A stretch of DNA of 20,979 nt, taken from positions 1 through 20,979 of the forward strand of contig CAMIMK010000016.1 of NCBI GenBank assembly GCA_946221765.1, read 5' to 3'. Source of the DNA: an uncultured Rhodovulum sp. Lineage in GTDB: Bacteria; Pseudomonadota; Alphaproteobacteria; Rhodobacterales; Rhodobacteraceae. Below are positions 1 through 6,763 of the stretch, in pieces (the first letter of the stretch is position 1; each line of letters begins with the position of its first letter). The notes beneath the pieces were generated by a model, which saw only the letters and a list, made by a program, of their open reading frames with translations, made no database searches and had not been told where the DNA came from. The position numbers and the translations under genes are program-made.

Positions 1-170
1 CCAGCGGCCGCGGCGCCTCGGACCCCGGGCGGGCGGGCGGCGCGGCGGAGGGGCCGGCCCGGGACGGGGACGCAGACGGGCCCGGATCCGAATCGGCGGT
101 GGGGCGGGGGTCAAAAAGATCGGCCATGCGCGAGACTAGTCCGACCCGGGCCGCGACAAAAGATCGCGCG

Positions 171-1136
171 CTACCGGACAGGCGCCAGCGCCACCGATCC
201 CCACGCGGCCCCCTGCCCCGCCAGCGCCCGCACCGTCAGGATCGCCGCTCCCGCGACCGCGATCCCGCCGAGCAGGTCGACGCCATAATGCGCCCCGAGA
301 ATCGGGGTGGAGGCGATCATCACAAGGTTGACCGGCACCATCCCGGCCAGAAGCCACCAGCGGTGACGGGCGCCGTAGATCGCCACCACCCCCATGGCGG
401 TGTGGAAGGACGGAAAGGTCACGAGCCCCGGCAGCGCCCCCAGCGTCAGGACCGCGGCCGGGTCGCTGCGGAGCCGGGTCAGCGCGCCAAGGTGATAGGC
501 GCCGCGCTCCGGGCGGATGTGGGCGAAGAGATCCGGGGACGGCGCGAAATGCACCGCCGCCGAAACTGCTGGCAATCCGCAGCCGATCGCGATGCAGGCG
601 ACGGCCGTCAGCAGGAAGACCTGCACGAATTCGGAACAGGCGCGATTTGGATCGCGGCAGGCAAGGATCAGCAGCAGGTAGAGCAGCAGCGAATAGGACG
701 TGAGCCCGGCATAGCTCATGTCCATCGCCCGCAGCAGGCCCGGATGGCGGTCGGCCCAGGCGAGATACCCGAGCCAGTCGAAGCCGAGGGCAGCATCGGC
801 GGCGGCCAGCGCATCGTCGGCCAGCGGCAGGCCGGTCGTCATCGTCAGGTGGTTCAGGACCCGCAGCACCGGCCAGGCGACGAGCATCAGCGCCCCCCCG
901 GCCAGCAACGCCCGCAGCCGCGGCCAGTCCGCCATTGCTGCGGCTCCCCATGTCCCGATCAGGATCACCGGCACGAGGGCGGCGAGCCGCCGGTAGCCGC
1001 CGGGATCGAGGCTGAGGGGGGTGAGGCCGAGCCAGAGGCCGTCGAGAGCGGCCAGCAGGCCGAGCAGACCCCAGGGCCAGAGCGGCCACTCCGGCCCCGG
1101 GGCGAAACGCAAACGGGGGGCGGGCGACGGGCTCAT
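171..1136 (-). CDS. PAP2-type (Aur1/Ipt1-like) integral membrane phosphatase
   Basis: The 321-aa product is mostly hydrophobic with several predicted membrane spans (about 22-40, 52-68, 76-93, 145-160, 171-190, 247-275, 288-305). Two PAP2 signatures are visible. PSFHT at 242-246 matches the PSGH-type C2 motif with catalytic-support His245. STPILGAHYGVDLLGG at 276-291 matches the C3 motif, with nucleophile His283 and Asp287. The family removes or transfers phosphate on lipid or inositol-lipid substrates at the membrane; I cannot name the substrate. A classical C1 KxxxxxxRP motif is not evident, as in many Aur1-like members. The ATG at 1134-1136 lies 47 bp downstream of the glucan-enzyme gene on the same strand, so co-transcription is possible. 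A small CCCGGC/GCCGGG hairpin (1152-1169) lies in that gap without a convincing T-tract. Confidence 0.82.
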   Translation of the reverse strand: MSPSPAPRLRFAPGPEWPLWPWGLLGLLAALDGLWLGLTPLSLDPGGYRRLAALVPVILIGTWGAAAMADWPRLRALLAGGALMLVAWPVLRVLNHLTMTTGLPLADDALAAADAALGFDWLGYLAWADRHPGLLRAMDMSYAGLTSYSLLLYLLLILACRDPNRACSEFVQVFLLTAVACIAIGCGLPAVSAAVHFAPSPDLFAHIRPERGAYHLGALTRLRSDPAAVLTLGALPGLVTFPSFHTAMGVVAIYGARHRWWLLAGMVPVNLVMIASTPILGAHYGVDLLGGIAVAGAAILTVRALAGQGAAWGSVALAPVR

Positions 1137-1183
1137 TCCCCTGCCCTAACGCCCGGCGGTTAAGCCGGGGTTGCGCCGCGCCT

Positions 1184-2977
1184 TTAGCCGCGATCCTGCG
1201 AGAAGATGAGCGCGCTCCACGGGGCGATCGCCACTTCGGCCGACCAGGGATGTCCGTCGCAGGGTTGCTCCACCGCCTCGACATCGCCGGTCGCAAGCCC
1301 GGTGAAATCGGTGCTGTAGCCGGTCCAGTCGGTGTTGAGCCGCAGCTTCCAGAGGCCCGGCTTGGGGAAGCCGATGCGGTAGACCTCCCGCGGCTGGTGC
1401 TGGAAATTCGCGACCACCACCACGTCATCCCCCGCCCCGCCCTCGGCCCAGCGGTGGAAGGCGACGACCTTCGCGGCCTCGTCGATCCGGTGGACCGCGA
1501 CGTTGCGCCCCGAAAGGCCGGCGGTGGTGCCGTCGCGGTCGAGCCGCAGCCGGATCAGGTCGCGGTAGAGACGCAGGATGCCGCGAAAATCCTCGCTCTG
1601 GTCCCAGTCGAGCGGAACCGTGTCCTGGAACCACTCGCCCTGCAGGAATTCCTGGCCCTGGAACAGCATCGGGATGCCTGGCGCCGTGAAGACCAGCGCG
1701 GCGCCCAGCGTCGAGCGTTTCTGCGCGGCATACTGGCCGGGATCGCCGGGTGCGATCTCGTGCACCACCCGGGCGCGGCCGTTCGCCACCTCGTCATGGC
1801 TCTCGGTATAGATCACCCGCTCGAAGGGATCGCCGTTGTAGTGATGGGTCAGGGCATGGGCGATCGTCCCCATGTGCCGGTCCGCATCCTCGGCCGCGAT
1901 CAGCGTCTCGCGCACCGGATGGACGAACTGGCTGTCCCACTGGGCACCGAAGCCGCAGCCGCCGGACCCGGTCCCGGCGGTCATCTCGGCCCGGTTGCGC
2001 AGGTCCTCGGCGATGGTGATCCGGCCGGGGAAGCGCGCCTGGATCTCGTCATTCACCCACTGGACGAGGCTCCAGCCGTCACCCAGGCTGTCGCCGGGGT
2101 CGCCCTCGTCGCCGCGGACGTTGCGGATATAGAGCGTCATGTCCCAGCGCAGGCCGTCGATGCCGTATTCCTCCAGCCAGTACAGGGCATTGTCGCGGAT
2201 GAACTGCCGCACTTCCGGCCGGCCGTAATCCGGCCGGGTGTCGCCCCAGGGCGTCTCGGACCGCCAGTCGTTGTAGAAATAGATCCCGCCCTTGTCGTTT
2301 TCCGACCAGCCATCGAAGCGCCAGAGGTCGAGGTCGGACGGGCCGAAATGGTTGTAGACCACGTCGAGGATCACCGCGATCCCGGCGGCATGGGCGGCCC
2401 GGACGAAGGCCCGGAGCCCCTCCGGCCCGCCATAGGCGCTCTCCACCGCGAAGATATGCGCAGGGTTGTAGCCCCAGGAGATATCCCCGGCGAATTCTGC
2501 CGCCGGCATGATCTGCACGACATTGACCCCGAGCTGCCGGAGGTGGCCGAGGCGCGAGACGGCGTCCTCGAAGGTGGCGGTTTCCTCGCCCTCCTTCGCG
2601 AAGGTGCCGATGTGCATCTCGTAGATGACGGCGCGGTTCCAGGGCGGCATCTGGAAGTCGTCGACGACCGGATCGGACGCGAAGATGAGGCCGTCGCCGA
2701 CCGAACTCGTCACCGCCCGGGCATAGGGGTCGATCCGCGACAGGGTCTCGTCGCCGTTGCGGATCAGGAAACGATAGGCGTCCCCGGGTTTCGCGCCCGG
2801 CACGTCGCCATACCAGTGGCCGTTGTCCTCGGAGGTCAGCGCCTCGCCCTCTTCCGACCAGTCGTTGAAGCTTCCGGTGACGGCAACCGCCTCGGCATGG
2901 GGCGCCCAGACGCGGAAGGCGGTCCCGGCATCATGGGGAATGGCCCCCATCCCGGGGAGAATGGCAGACTTCAGCAT
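1184..2977 (-). CDS. GH13 glucan branching enzyme-like protein (CBM48 + GH13 + alpha-amylase C domain)
   Basis: The 597-aa product has a CBM48-like N-terminal domain (about 10-100, FRVWAP and TGSFNDW), a GH13 barrel (about 110-480) and an all-beta C-terminal domain whose YRIGFPKPG segment (533-541) resembles branching enzymes. GH13 conserved regions are intact: DVVYNH 205-210, GLRWD with nucleophile Asp279, AED with acid/base Glu324, and ESHDEV with His394-Asp395. The expected role is building or remodelling alpha-1,4/1,6-glucan in the cytoplasm. A trehalohydrolase (TreZ) is the main alternative, but the C-terminal domain fits a branching enzyme better. An upstream TTG at 3016 is in frame. 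I prefer the ATG at 2975-2977 because GAGGG lies 9 nt before it and homologues of this type begin close to the CBM48. No other glycogen gene is in the window. Confidence 0.8.
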   Translation of the reverse strand: MLKSAILPGMGAIPHDAGTAFRVWAPHAEAVAVTGSFNDWSEEGEALTSEDNGHWYGDVPGAKPGDAYRFLIRNGDETLSRIDPYARAVTSSVGDGLIFASDPVVDDFQMPPWNRAVIYEMHIGTFAKEGEETATFEDAVSRLGHLRQLGVNVVQIMPAAEFAGDISWGYNPAHIFAVESAYGGPEGLRAFVRAAHAAGIAVILDVVYNHFGPSDLDLWRFDGWSENDKGGIYFYNDWRSETPWGDTRPDYGRPEVRQFIRDNALYWLEEYGIDGLRWDMTLYIRNVRGDEGDPGDSLGDGWSLVQWVNDEIQARFPGRITIAEDLRNRAEMTAGTGSGGCGFGAQWDSQFVHPVRETLIAAEDADRHMGTIAHALTHHYNGDPFERVIYTESHDEVANGRARVVHEIAPGDPGQYAAQKRSTLGAALVFTAPGIPMLFQGQEFLQGEWFQDTVPLDWDQSEDFRGILRLYRDLIRLRLDRDGTTAGLSGRNVAVHRIDEAAKVVAFHRWAEGGAGDDVVVVANFQHQPREVYRIGFPKPGLWKLRLNTDWTGYSTDFTGLATGDVEAVEQPCDGHPWSAEVAIAPWSALIFSQDRG

Positions 2978-3454
2978 GGCGGCAGACCCTCGCACGACAG
3001 TTGCACGAGGACGCAATGCGGCTGCACAGACCCGGTTCCGCGCATCTGGTGCGGGCCGTCACAGCCCGGGCGATCTGCCTGCCGGATGGGCATTTTCATC
3101 TGCCATCGCCGCCCGCTGCGGCGCAGCACGCACCGGACACCCGGGCGGTGTAGAGGGGGATGCGGACCCGTCCGGCGGACGACAGGGCGCGATCCCGGAG
3201 GCCCGCGCCGCGATTGGCTCCCCCCGAAGAGCCGCCGCACTCCGGCAGGGATCGCGTCGAAACTCACCCGGTGGGGACCCCAGTTCAGCCCGGGCCACGC
3301 ATTCCCGACGGCCACCTGATCGGGGCATTGACCGAGGGATCCGTGATCCACTCTGCCGGTCAGTCCCTGCCCCTCCCCCAAAAGCAAAGCCCGCCGGCGG
3401 GGGCCGGCGGGCTCATGTCGGGTCCGTCTCCGGGTGCGACACCCGGGAAAAGCG
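2978..3454. other. 477-bp gap between rplQ and the glucan-enzyme gene
   Basis: The gap holds the rplQ terminator (3380-3412) at its rplQ end. In the remaining roughly 400 bp I see no ORF with recognisable protein character, no RNA gene, and no convincing -35/-10 pair for the downstream gene. Open frames on both strands here are GC-driven and Arg/Pro-rich. It probably contains the promoter for the minus-strand glucan-enzyme gene, but I could not locate it. Confidence 0.6.
3380..3412 (-). terminator. Intrinsic terminator after rplQ
   Basis: A perfect 10-bp GC-rich stem (GCCCGCCGGC at 3389-3398 against 3403-3412) with a 4-nt loop. On the minus strand it is followed by TTTGCTTTT. It lies 42 bp past the rplQ stop and closes the alpha block. 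The complement of the tail plus flanking Cs (CCCCCAAAAGCAAA, 3375-3388) recurs exactly at the rplP terminator. Confidence 0.85.
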
Positions 3455-3877
3455 TCACTCGGTGACGGCAGCTTCCTCGGCGGCAACGCGGGCCTTGTCG
3501 CCGGCGCCCTTGGCGGAAGTGTCGCGCTCGACCAGCTCGACGATCGCCATCGGGGCGGCGTCGCCGTAGCGGAAGCCCGCCTTCAGAACGCGGGTATAGC
3601 CGCCGTTGCGCTCCTTGTAGCGCGGCGCGAGGGTGTCGAAGAGCTTCTTCACCGCGGCGTCCTGGCGCAGCTCGGACTGGGCGATGCGGCGCGAATTGAG
3701 GTCGCCGCGCTTGCCGAGGGTGATGATCTTGTCGGCGATCCGCTTCAGTTCCTTCGCCTTCGGCAGGGTCGTCTTGATCTGCTCGTGCTCGATCAGCGAC
3801 GACACCATGTTGGCGAACATCGCCTTGCGGTGCTCGTGGGTGCGGTTGAGCTTGCGGTACCCGTGGCCGTGACGCAT
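3455..3877 (-). CDS. rplQ: 50S ribosomal protein L17
   Basis: The 140-aa product begins MRHGHGYRKLNRTHEHRKAM, the canonical L17 N-terminus, and has the IEHEQIKTTLPKAKELKR core near residues 29-46. The tail after about residue 120 is Ala/Glu-rich. L17 binds 23S rRNA near the exit-tunnel side of the large subunit. The ATG at 3875-3877 is chosen because the protein starts canonically there and GGAGA precedes it by about 6 nt; an upstream in-frame start at 3937 would add 20 unrelated residues. A nearby ATG at 3883 is out of frame. It is the last gene of the alpha block, 111 bp after rpoA, followed by a strong terminator. Confidence 0.97.
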   Translation of the reverse strand: MRHGHGYRKLNRTHEHRKAMFANMVSSLIEHEQIKTTLPKAKELKRIADKIITLGKRGDLNSRRIAQSELRQDAAVKKLFDTLAPRYKERNGGYTRVLKAGFRYGDAAPMAIVELVERDTSAKGAGDKARVAAEEAAVTE

Positions 3878-3988
3878 TTCATGTCTCCAAACGTCTGGTT
3901 TTGCTTTGTCCGGTGGCCCATGCGGTGCGGACCACACTCCTTGGGGCGGGATTGCCCGGGGCGGGAGGGGCGCCTGCGCGCCCCGCCC

Positions 3989-5005
3989 TTAGAACTGATC
4001 CTCGAACTTCTTGGCAAGTTCCTCGATGTTCTCGGGCGGCCAGTCGACGATCTCCATGCCGAGGTGCAGACCCATGCCGGTCAGCACTTCCTTGATCTCG
4101 TTCAGCGACTTGCGGCCGAAGTTCGGGGTGCGGAGCATTTCCGCCTCGGTCTTCTGGATCAGGTCGCCGATATAGACGATGTTGTCGTTCTTCAGGCAGT
4201 TGGCCGAACGGACGCTGAGCTCCAGCTCGTCGACCTTCTTGAGCAGCAGCGGGTTGAACTCGAGGTCGCTTTCCTCGTCGCTGCGGACGCCGGCCTGCGG
4301 CTCCTCGAAGTTGACGAAGACCGACAGCTGGTCCTGGATGATGCGCGCGGCATAGGCCACGGCATCCTCGGGCGTCACCGAGCCGTCCGTCTCGATCTGC
4401 AGGGTCAGCTTGTCATAGTCGAGCACCTGGCCCTCGCGGGTCGGCTCGACCTTGTAGCTCACCTTCTTGATCGGCGAGAACAGCGCGTCGACCGAAATGA
4501 GGCCGATCGGGGAATCCTCGGAGCGGTTCTTGTCGGCCTGGACGTAGCCCTTGCCCTGCTCCACGGTCAGCTCCATGAACAGCGAGGCGCCGTCGTCGAG
4601 GTGGCAGATGACGTGGTCGCGGTTCAGGATCTCGATGCCGTTGGTGGTGGCGATGTCGCCGGCGGTGACGACGCCGGGGCCGGTGGCCCGGATCTCGACC
4701 CGCTTCGGCCCCTCGACCTCCATCTTCACCGAGACGCCCTTGAGGTTCAGGACGATGTCGGTGACATCCTCCCGGACGCCGGCGACCGAGGAAAACTCGT
4801 GGAGGACACCATCGATCTGCACCGAGGTGATCGCCGCGCCCTGGAGCGAGGACATCAGCACCCGGCGGAGCGCATTGCCAAGGGTCAGGCCGAAGCCGCG
4901 CTCGAGCGGTTCGGCAACCGCGGTGGCCTGGCGGTAGGGGTCGGCACCCGGCTTGATCTCCAGCGCCGTGGGGCGAATGAGTTCCTGCCAGTTCTTGTGG
5001 ATCAT
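3989..5005 (-). CDS. rpoA: RNA polymerase alpha subunit
   Basis: The 338-aa product has the alpha N-terminal assembly domain (about 1-235, with ERGFGLTLGNALRRVLMSSL near 36-55) and the C-terminal DNA- and activator-binding domain (about 255-325, with SVRSANCLKNDNI and RTPNFGRKSLNEIKE). The alpha dimer nucleates core RNA polymerase. Three in-frame ATGs sit together at 5014, 5008 and 5005. GGAGGG is only 2-3 nt from the first, 9 nt from the second and 12 nt from the third. I report the third because it gives the usual MIHKNW start and a family-typical 338 aa; 5008 is about equally plausible. A terminator-like hairpin lies just upstream, between rpsK and rpoA. Confidence 0.97.
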   Translation of the reverse strand: MIHKNWQELIRPTALEIKPGADPYRQATAVAEPLERGFGLTLGNALRRVLMSSLQGAAITSVQIDGVLHEFSSVAGVREDVTDIVLNLKGVSVKMEVEGPKRVEIRATGPGVVTAGDIATTNGIEILNRDHVICHLDDGASLFMELTVEQGKGYVQADKNRSEDSPIGLISVDALFSPIKKVSYKVEPTREGQVLDYDKLTLQIETDGSVTPEDAVAYAARIIQDQLSVFVNFEEPQAGVRSDEESDLEFNPLLLKKVDELELSVRSANCLKNDNIVYIGDLIQKTEAEMLRTPNFGRKSLNEIKEVLTGMGLHLGMEIVDWPPENIEELAKKFEDQF

Positions 5006-5070
5006 CATTGTCATGGCCCTCCATTCCTGCCCGCTGGCCGATCCTGCCAGGCGGACGCCCGAGGTTCGTC

Positions 5071-5107
5071 AAAATCGCGATCGCCCGCCGGAAACCGACG
5101 GGCGATC
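5071..5107 (-). terminator. Terminator-like hairpin between rpsK and rpoA (possible attenuator)
   Basis: A perfect 9-bp stem, GATCGCCCG (5079-5087) against CGGGCGATC (5099-5107), with an 11-nt loop that can add GG/CC pairs. On the minus strand the stem is followed by GCGATTTTGAC, a four-T tract. It sits 17 nt past the rpsK stop and 65 nt before the first rpoA ATG, inside a transcription unit, so partial termination is more likely than a full stop. The short T-tract keeps confidence moderate. Confidence 0.5.
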
Positions 5108-5123
5108 AGGTCAGTCCATCCGG

Positions 5124-5513
5124 TCAGACGCGCCGACGCTTGGGCGGGCGGCAGCCGTTGTGCGCGATCGGCGTCACGTCCCGGATCGCGGTGATCTGGA
5201 ACCCGACGGCCGACAGGGCGCGCAGCGCGCTCTCGCGACCCGAACCGGGCCCCTGCACCTCGACCTCGAGGGTGCGCACGCCGTGCTCCTGCGCCTTCTT
5301 GCCCGCATCTTCGGCGGCCATCTGGGCGGCATAGGGGGTCGACTTGCGCGAGCCCTTGAAGCCCATGGTGCCGGCCGAAGACCAGGCGATCGCGTTGCCC
5401 TGGGCATCGGCGATCAGGATCTTGGTGTTGTTGAAGCTGGCATTCACATGCGCGACGCCAGTGGAGATATTCTTGCGTTCCTTGCGCTTCACGCGCGCCT
5501 TCTCGCGAGCCAT
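5124..5513 (-). CDS. rpsK: 30S ribosomal protein S11
   Basis: The 129-aa product has the typical S11 architecture: a basic N-terminus (MAREKARVKRKERKN), GVAHVNASFNNT near 19-30, the GTMGFKGSRKSTPYAAQ block near 48-64, and the terminal HNGCRPPKRRRV. S11 forms part of the platform near the E site and the anti-Shine-Dalgarno end of 16S rRNA. GGAGG lies 7 nt before the ATG at 5511-5513. The rpsM stop is 12 nt upstream, so the two are almost certainly co-transcribed. Confidence 0.98.
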   Translation of the reverse strand: MAREKARVKRKERKNISTGVAHVNASFNNTKILIADAQGNAIAWSSAGTMGFKGSRKSTPYAAQMAAEDAGKKAQEHGVRTLEVEVQGPGSGRESALRALSAVGFQITAIRDVTPIAHNGCRPPKRRRV

Positions 5514-5525
5514 GATCCGGCCTCC

Positions 5526-5894
5526 TTACTTCTTTTTGCCGGCGATGGGCTTCGCGGGGCCCTTGCGGGTCCGCGCGTTCGTGCTGGTCCGCTGGCCACG
5601 GACAGGCAGGCCACGGCGATGACGCAGGCCGCGATAGCAGCCGAGGTCCATCAGCCGCTTGATGTTCATCTGGTTCTCGCGGCGCAGATCGCCCTCGACC
5701 GTCAGATTCGCATCGATGTATTCGCGGATCTTCAGCACCTCGGCATCCGTCAGGTCATTGACCCGCCGGCTGTCCTCGATGCCGAGGGCGGAGGTCAGTT
5801 CCTTCGCCTTGGTCCGGCCAATGCCATGGATGTAGGTCAGGGCCACCTCGACCCTCTTGTTCGTCGGAATGTTAACGCCAGCTATGCGCGCCAA
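5526..5894 (-). CDS. rpsM: 30S ribosomal protein S13 (TTG start)
   Basis: The 122-aa product begins MARIAGVNIPTNKRVEVALT and contains RRENQMNIKRLMDLGCYRG and GLRHRRGLPVRGQRT, all diagnostic of S13, a head protein contacting tRNA and the B1 bridge. The initiator is TTG (5892-5894 read on the minus strand). No ATG or GTG gives the canonical N-terminus, and GGAG lies 8 nt upstream. It is the first gene of the alpha block, about 150 nt downstream of a near-consensus promoter, so it has a long leader. The rare initiator on a stoichiometric ribosomal gene may be regulatory; that is inference. Confidence 0.97.
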   Translation of the reverse strand: MARIAGVNIPTNKRVEVALTYIHGIGRTKAKELTSALGIEDSRRVNDLTDAEVLKIREYIDANLTVEGDLRRENQMNIKRLMDLGCYRGLRHRRGLPVRGQRTSTNARTRKGPAKPIAGKKK

Positions 5895-5929
5895 GTCTCT
5901 AGCTCCGTCCGTGGGACCCCCTGGCCCCG

Positions 5930-5942
5930 GTCAACAGTTGAC
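5930..5942. promoter_or_regulatory. 13-bp palindrome in the rpsM leader
   Basis: GTCAAC-A-GTTGAC is a perfect inverted repeat with a 1-nt centre, 36 bp before the rpsM TTG start. It lies in the inferred 5' leader, next to a GC-rich stretch rich in CCGGC repeats (about 5944-5962). It could be an operator half-pair, or part of an RNA fold that controls rpsM. I do not recognise it as the site of a known regulator. Confidence 0.3.
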
Positions 5943-6052
5943 GCCCGCCGGCAGGCCGGCAGGCTCGCGACACCCATGTTCCCTGGGCCGGCATCCCGCG
6001 TTCCCGAGGTGAAATGTAGAAGGGAACGACTCCCCTTGAGGAGAGAGCGCGT

Positions 6053-6080
6053 ACTATAGGAATCGCAGGGATGGCGTCAA
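6053..6080 (-). promoter_or_regulatory. Sigma-70-type promoter for rpsM-rpsK-rpoA-rplQ
   Basis: On the minus strand, -35 TTGACG (6075-6080), a 16-nt spacer and -10 TATAGT (6053-6058). This is the best promoter match in the window. It lies between the adk stop (6116) and the rpsM start (5894), with predicted initiation near 6046 and a leader of about 150 nt. Alphaproteobacterial housekeeping promoters favour TTGAC at -35, which is present. Confidence 0.75.
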
Positions 6081-6099
6081 CCCCGCTTCCGGGGCTGAC
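6076..6099. repeat. Inverted repeat containing the rpsM promoter -35 box
   Basis: GTCAACCCCG (6076-6085), loop CTTC, then CGGGGCTGAC (6090-6099). This is a 10-bp stem with one mismatch, which becomes a G-U pair in minus-strand RNA. It lies 17 bp past the adk stop and its promoter-proximal arm includes the TTGAC of the -35 box. No T-tract follows on either strand, so it is not a standard intrinsic terminator. It may be a weak adk 3' stem, an operator, or both. Confidence 0.5.
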
Positions 6100-6115
6100 A
6101 AAGCACAAAGATTCG

Positions 6116-6763
6116 CTAAAGCCCGAGCTGGCTGCGGATCTCGGCCGCGATACCGTCGATCTCGCCGAGCCCGTCCACCGAGCGCAGCTTGCCCTTGGCA
6201 TGGTAATAGCCGATCAGCGGCGAAGTCTGGCGGTAATAGGTCATCAGCCGCACGCGCATCGCGTCGGCATTGTCGTCGGACCGCCGCACGAATTCGGTCG
6301 AGCCGCACTTGTCGCAGACGCCGTCCTTCGCGGTCGGCTTGGTCTCGTCGTGATAGACCTCGCCGCATTTCGCGCAGGAGAAGCGGCCGGAGACGCGCGC
6401 GACCAGCGCCTCGTCATCGACCCGCATCTCGACGACCGCATCCAGCGGCTTGCCCTTGGCCGCCAGCAGCGCCTCGAGCGCATCGGCCTGTGCCAGCGTG
6501 CGCGGAAAGCCGTCGAAGATCAGGCCATGCTTGCCGGCCTCGCCGTCCAGCTGCTCGGCGATGAGCCCGATGACGATTTCGTCCGTGACGAGTTCGCCCT
6601 TGGCCATCACTTCCGCAACCCGGTTGCCCATCTCGGTGCCCGAAGTTTTCGCGGCCCGCAGCATGTCGCCGGTGGAGAGCTGCACCATGCCGTATTGCTC
6701 GACGAGCAGTCGTGCCTGGGTGCCCTTGCCCGCCCCCGGCGGCCCGAGAAGGATGATGTTCAT
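6116..6763 (-). CDS. adk: Adenylate kinase with zinc-type LID
   Basis: The 215-aa product catalyses ATP + AMP = 2 ADP in the cytoplasm. The P-loop GPPGAGKGT is at 7-15, STGDMLR at 30-36 and DGFPRT at 84-89. The LID domain carries four cysteines, C130-x2-C133 and C150-x2-C153, the structural zinc site of long-form kinases. The ATG at 6761-6763 overlaps the secY stop in an ATGA arrangement, which fixes the start and suggests translational coupling. The same frame stays open far upstream through secY, but those residues do not resemble any protein and are not part of this gene. The secY-adk-rpsM order is usual for alphaproteobacteria. Confidence 0.97.
   Translation of the reverse strand: MNIILLGPPGAGKGTQARLLVEQYGMVQLSTGDMLRAAKTSGTEMGNRVAEVMAKGELVTDEIVIGLIAEQLDGEAGKHGLIFDGFPRTLAQADALEALLAAKGKPLDAVVEMRVDDEALVARVSGRFSCAKCGEVYHDETKPTAKDGVCDKCGSTEFVRRSDDNADAMRVRLMTYYRQTSPLIGYYHAKGKLRSVDGLGEIDGIAAEIRSQLGL

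Noticed and set aside
1250..3319. Long plus-strand open frame (689 codons) opposite the GH13 gene
   Set aside because: It mirrors a gene with intact catalytic motifs. Its Val/Asp/Gly/Arg-rich composition is typical of antisense frames in GC-rich DNA.
3434..5194. Plus-strand open frame (586 codons) opposite rplQ and rpoA
   Set aside because: It spans two unmistakable genes and the gap between them on the other strand; no domain is recognisable.
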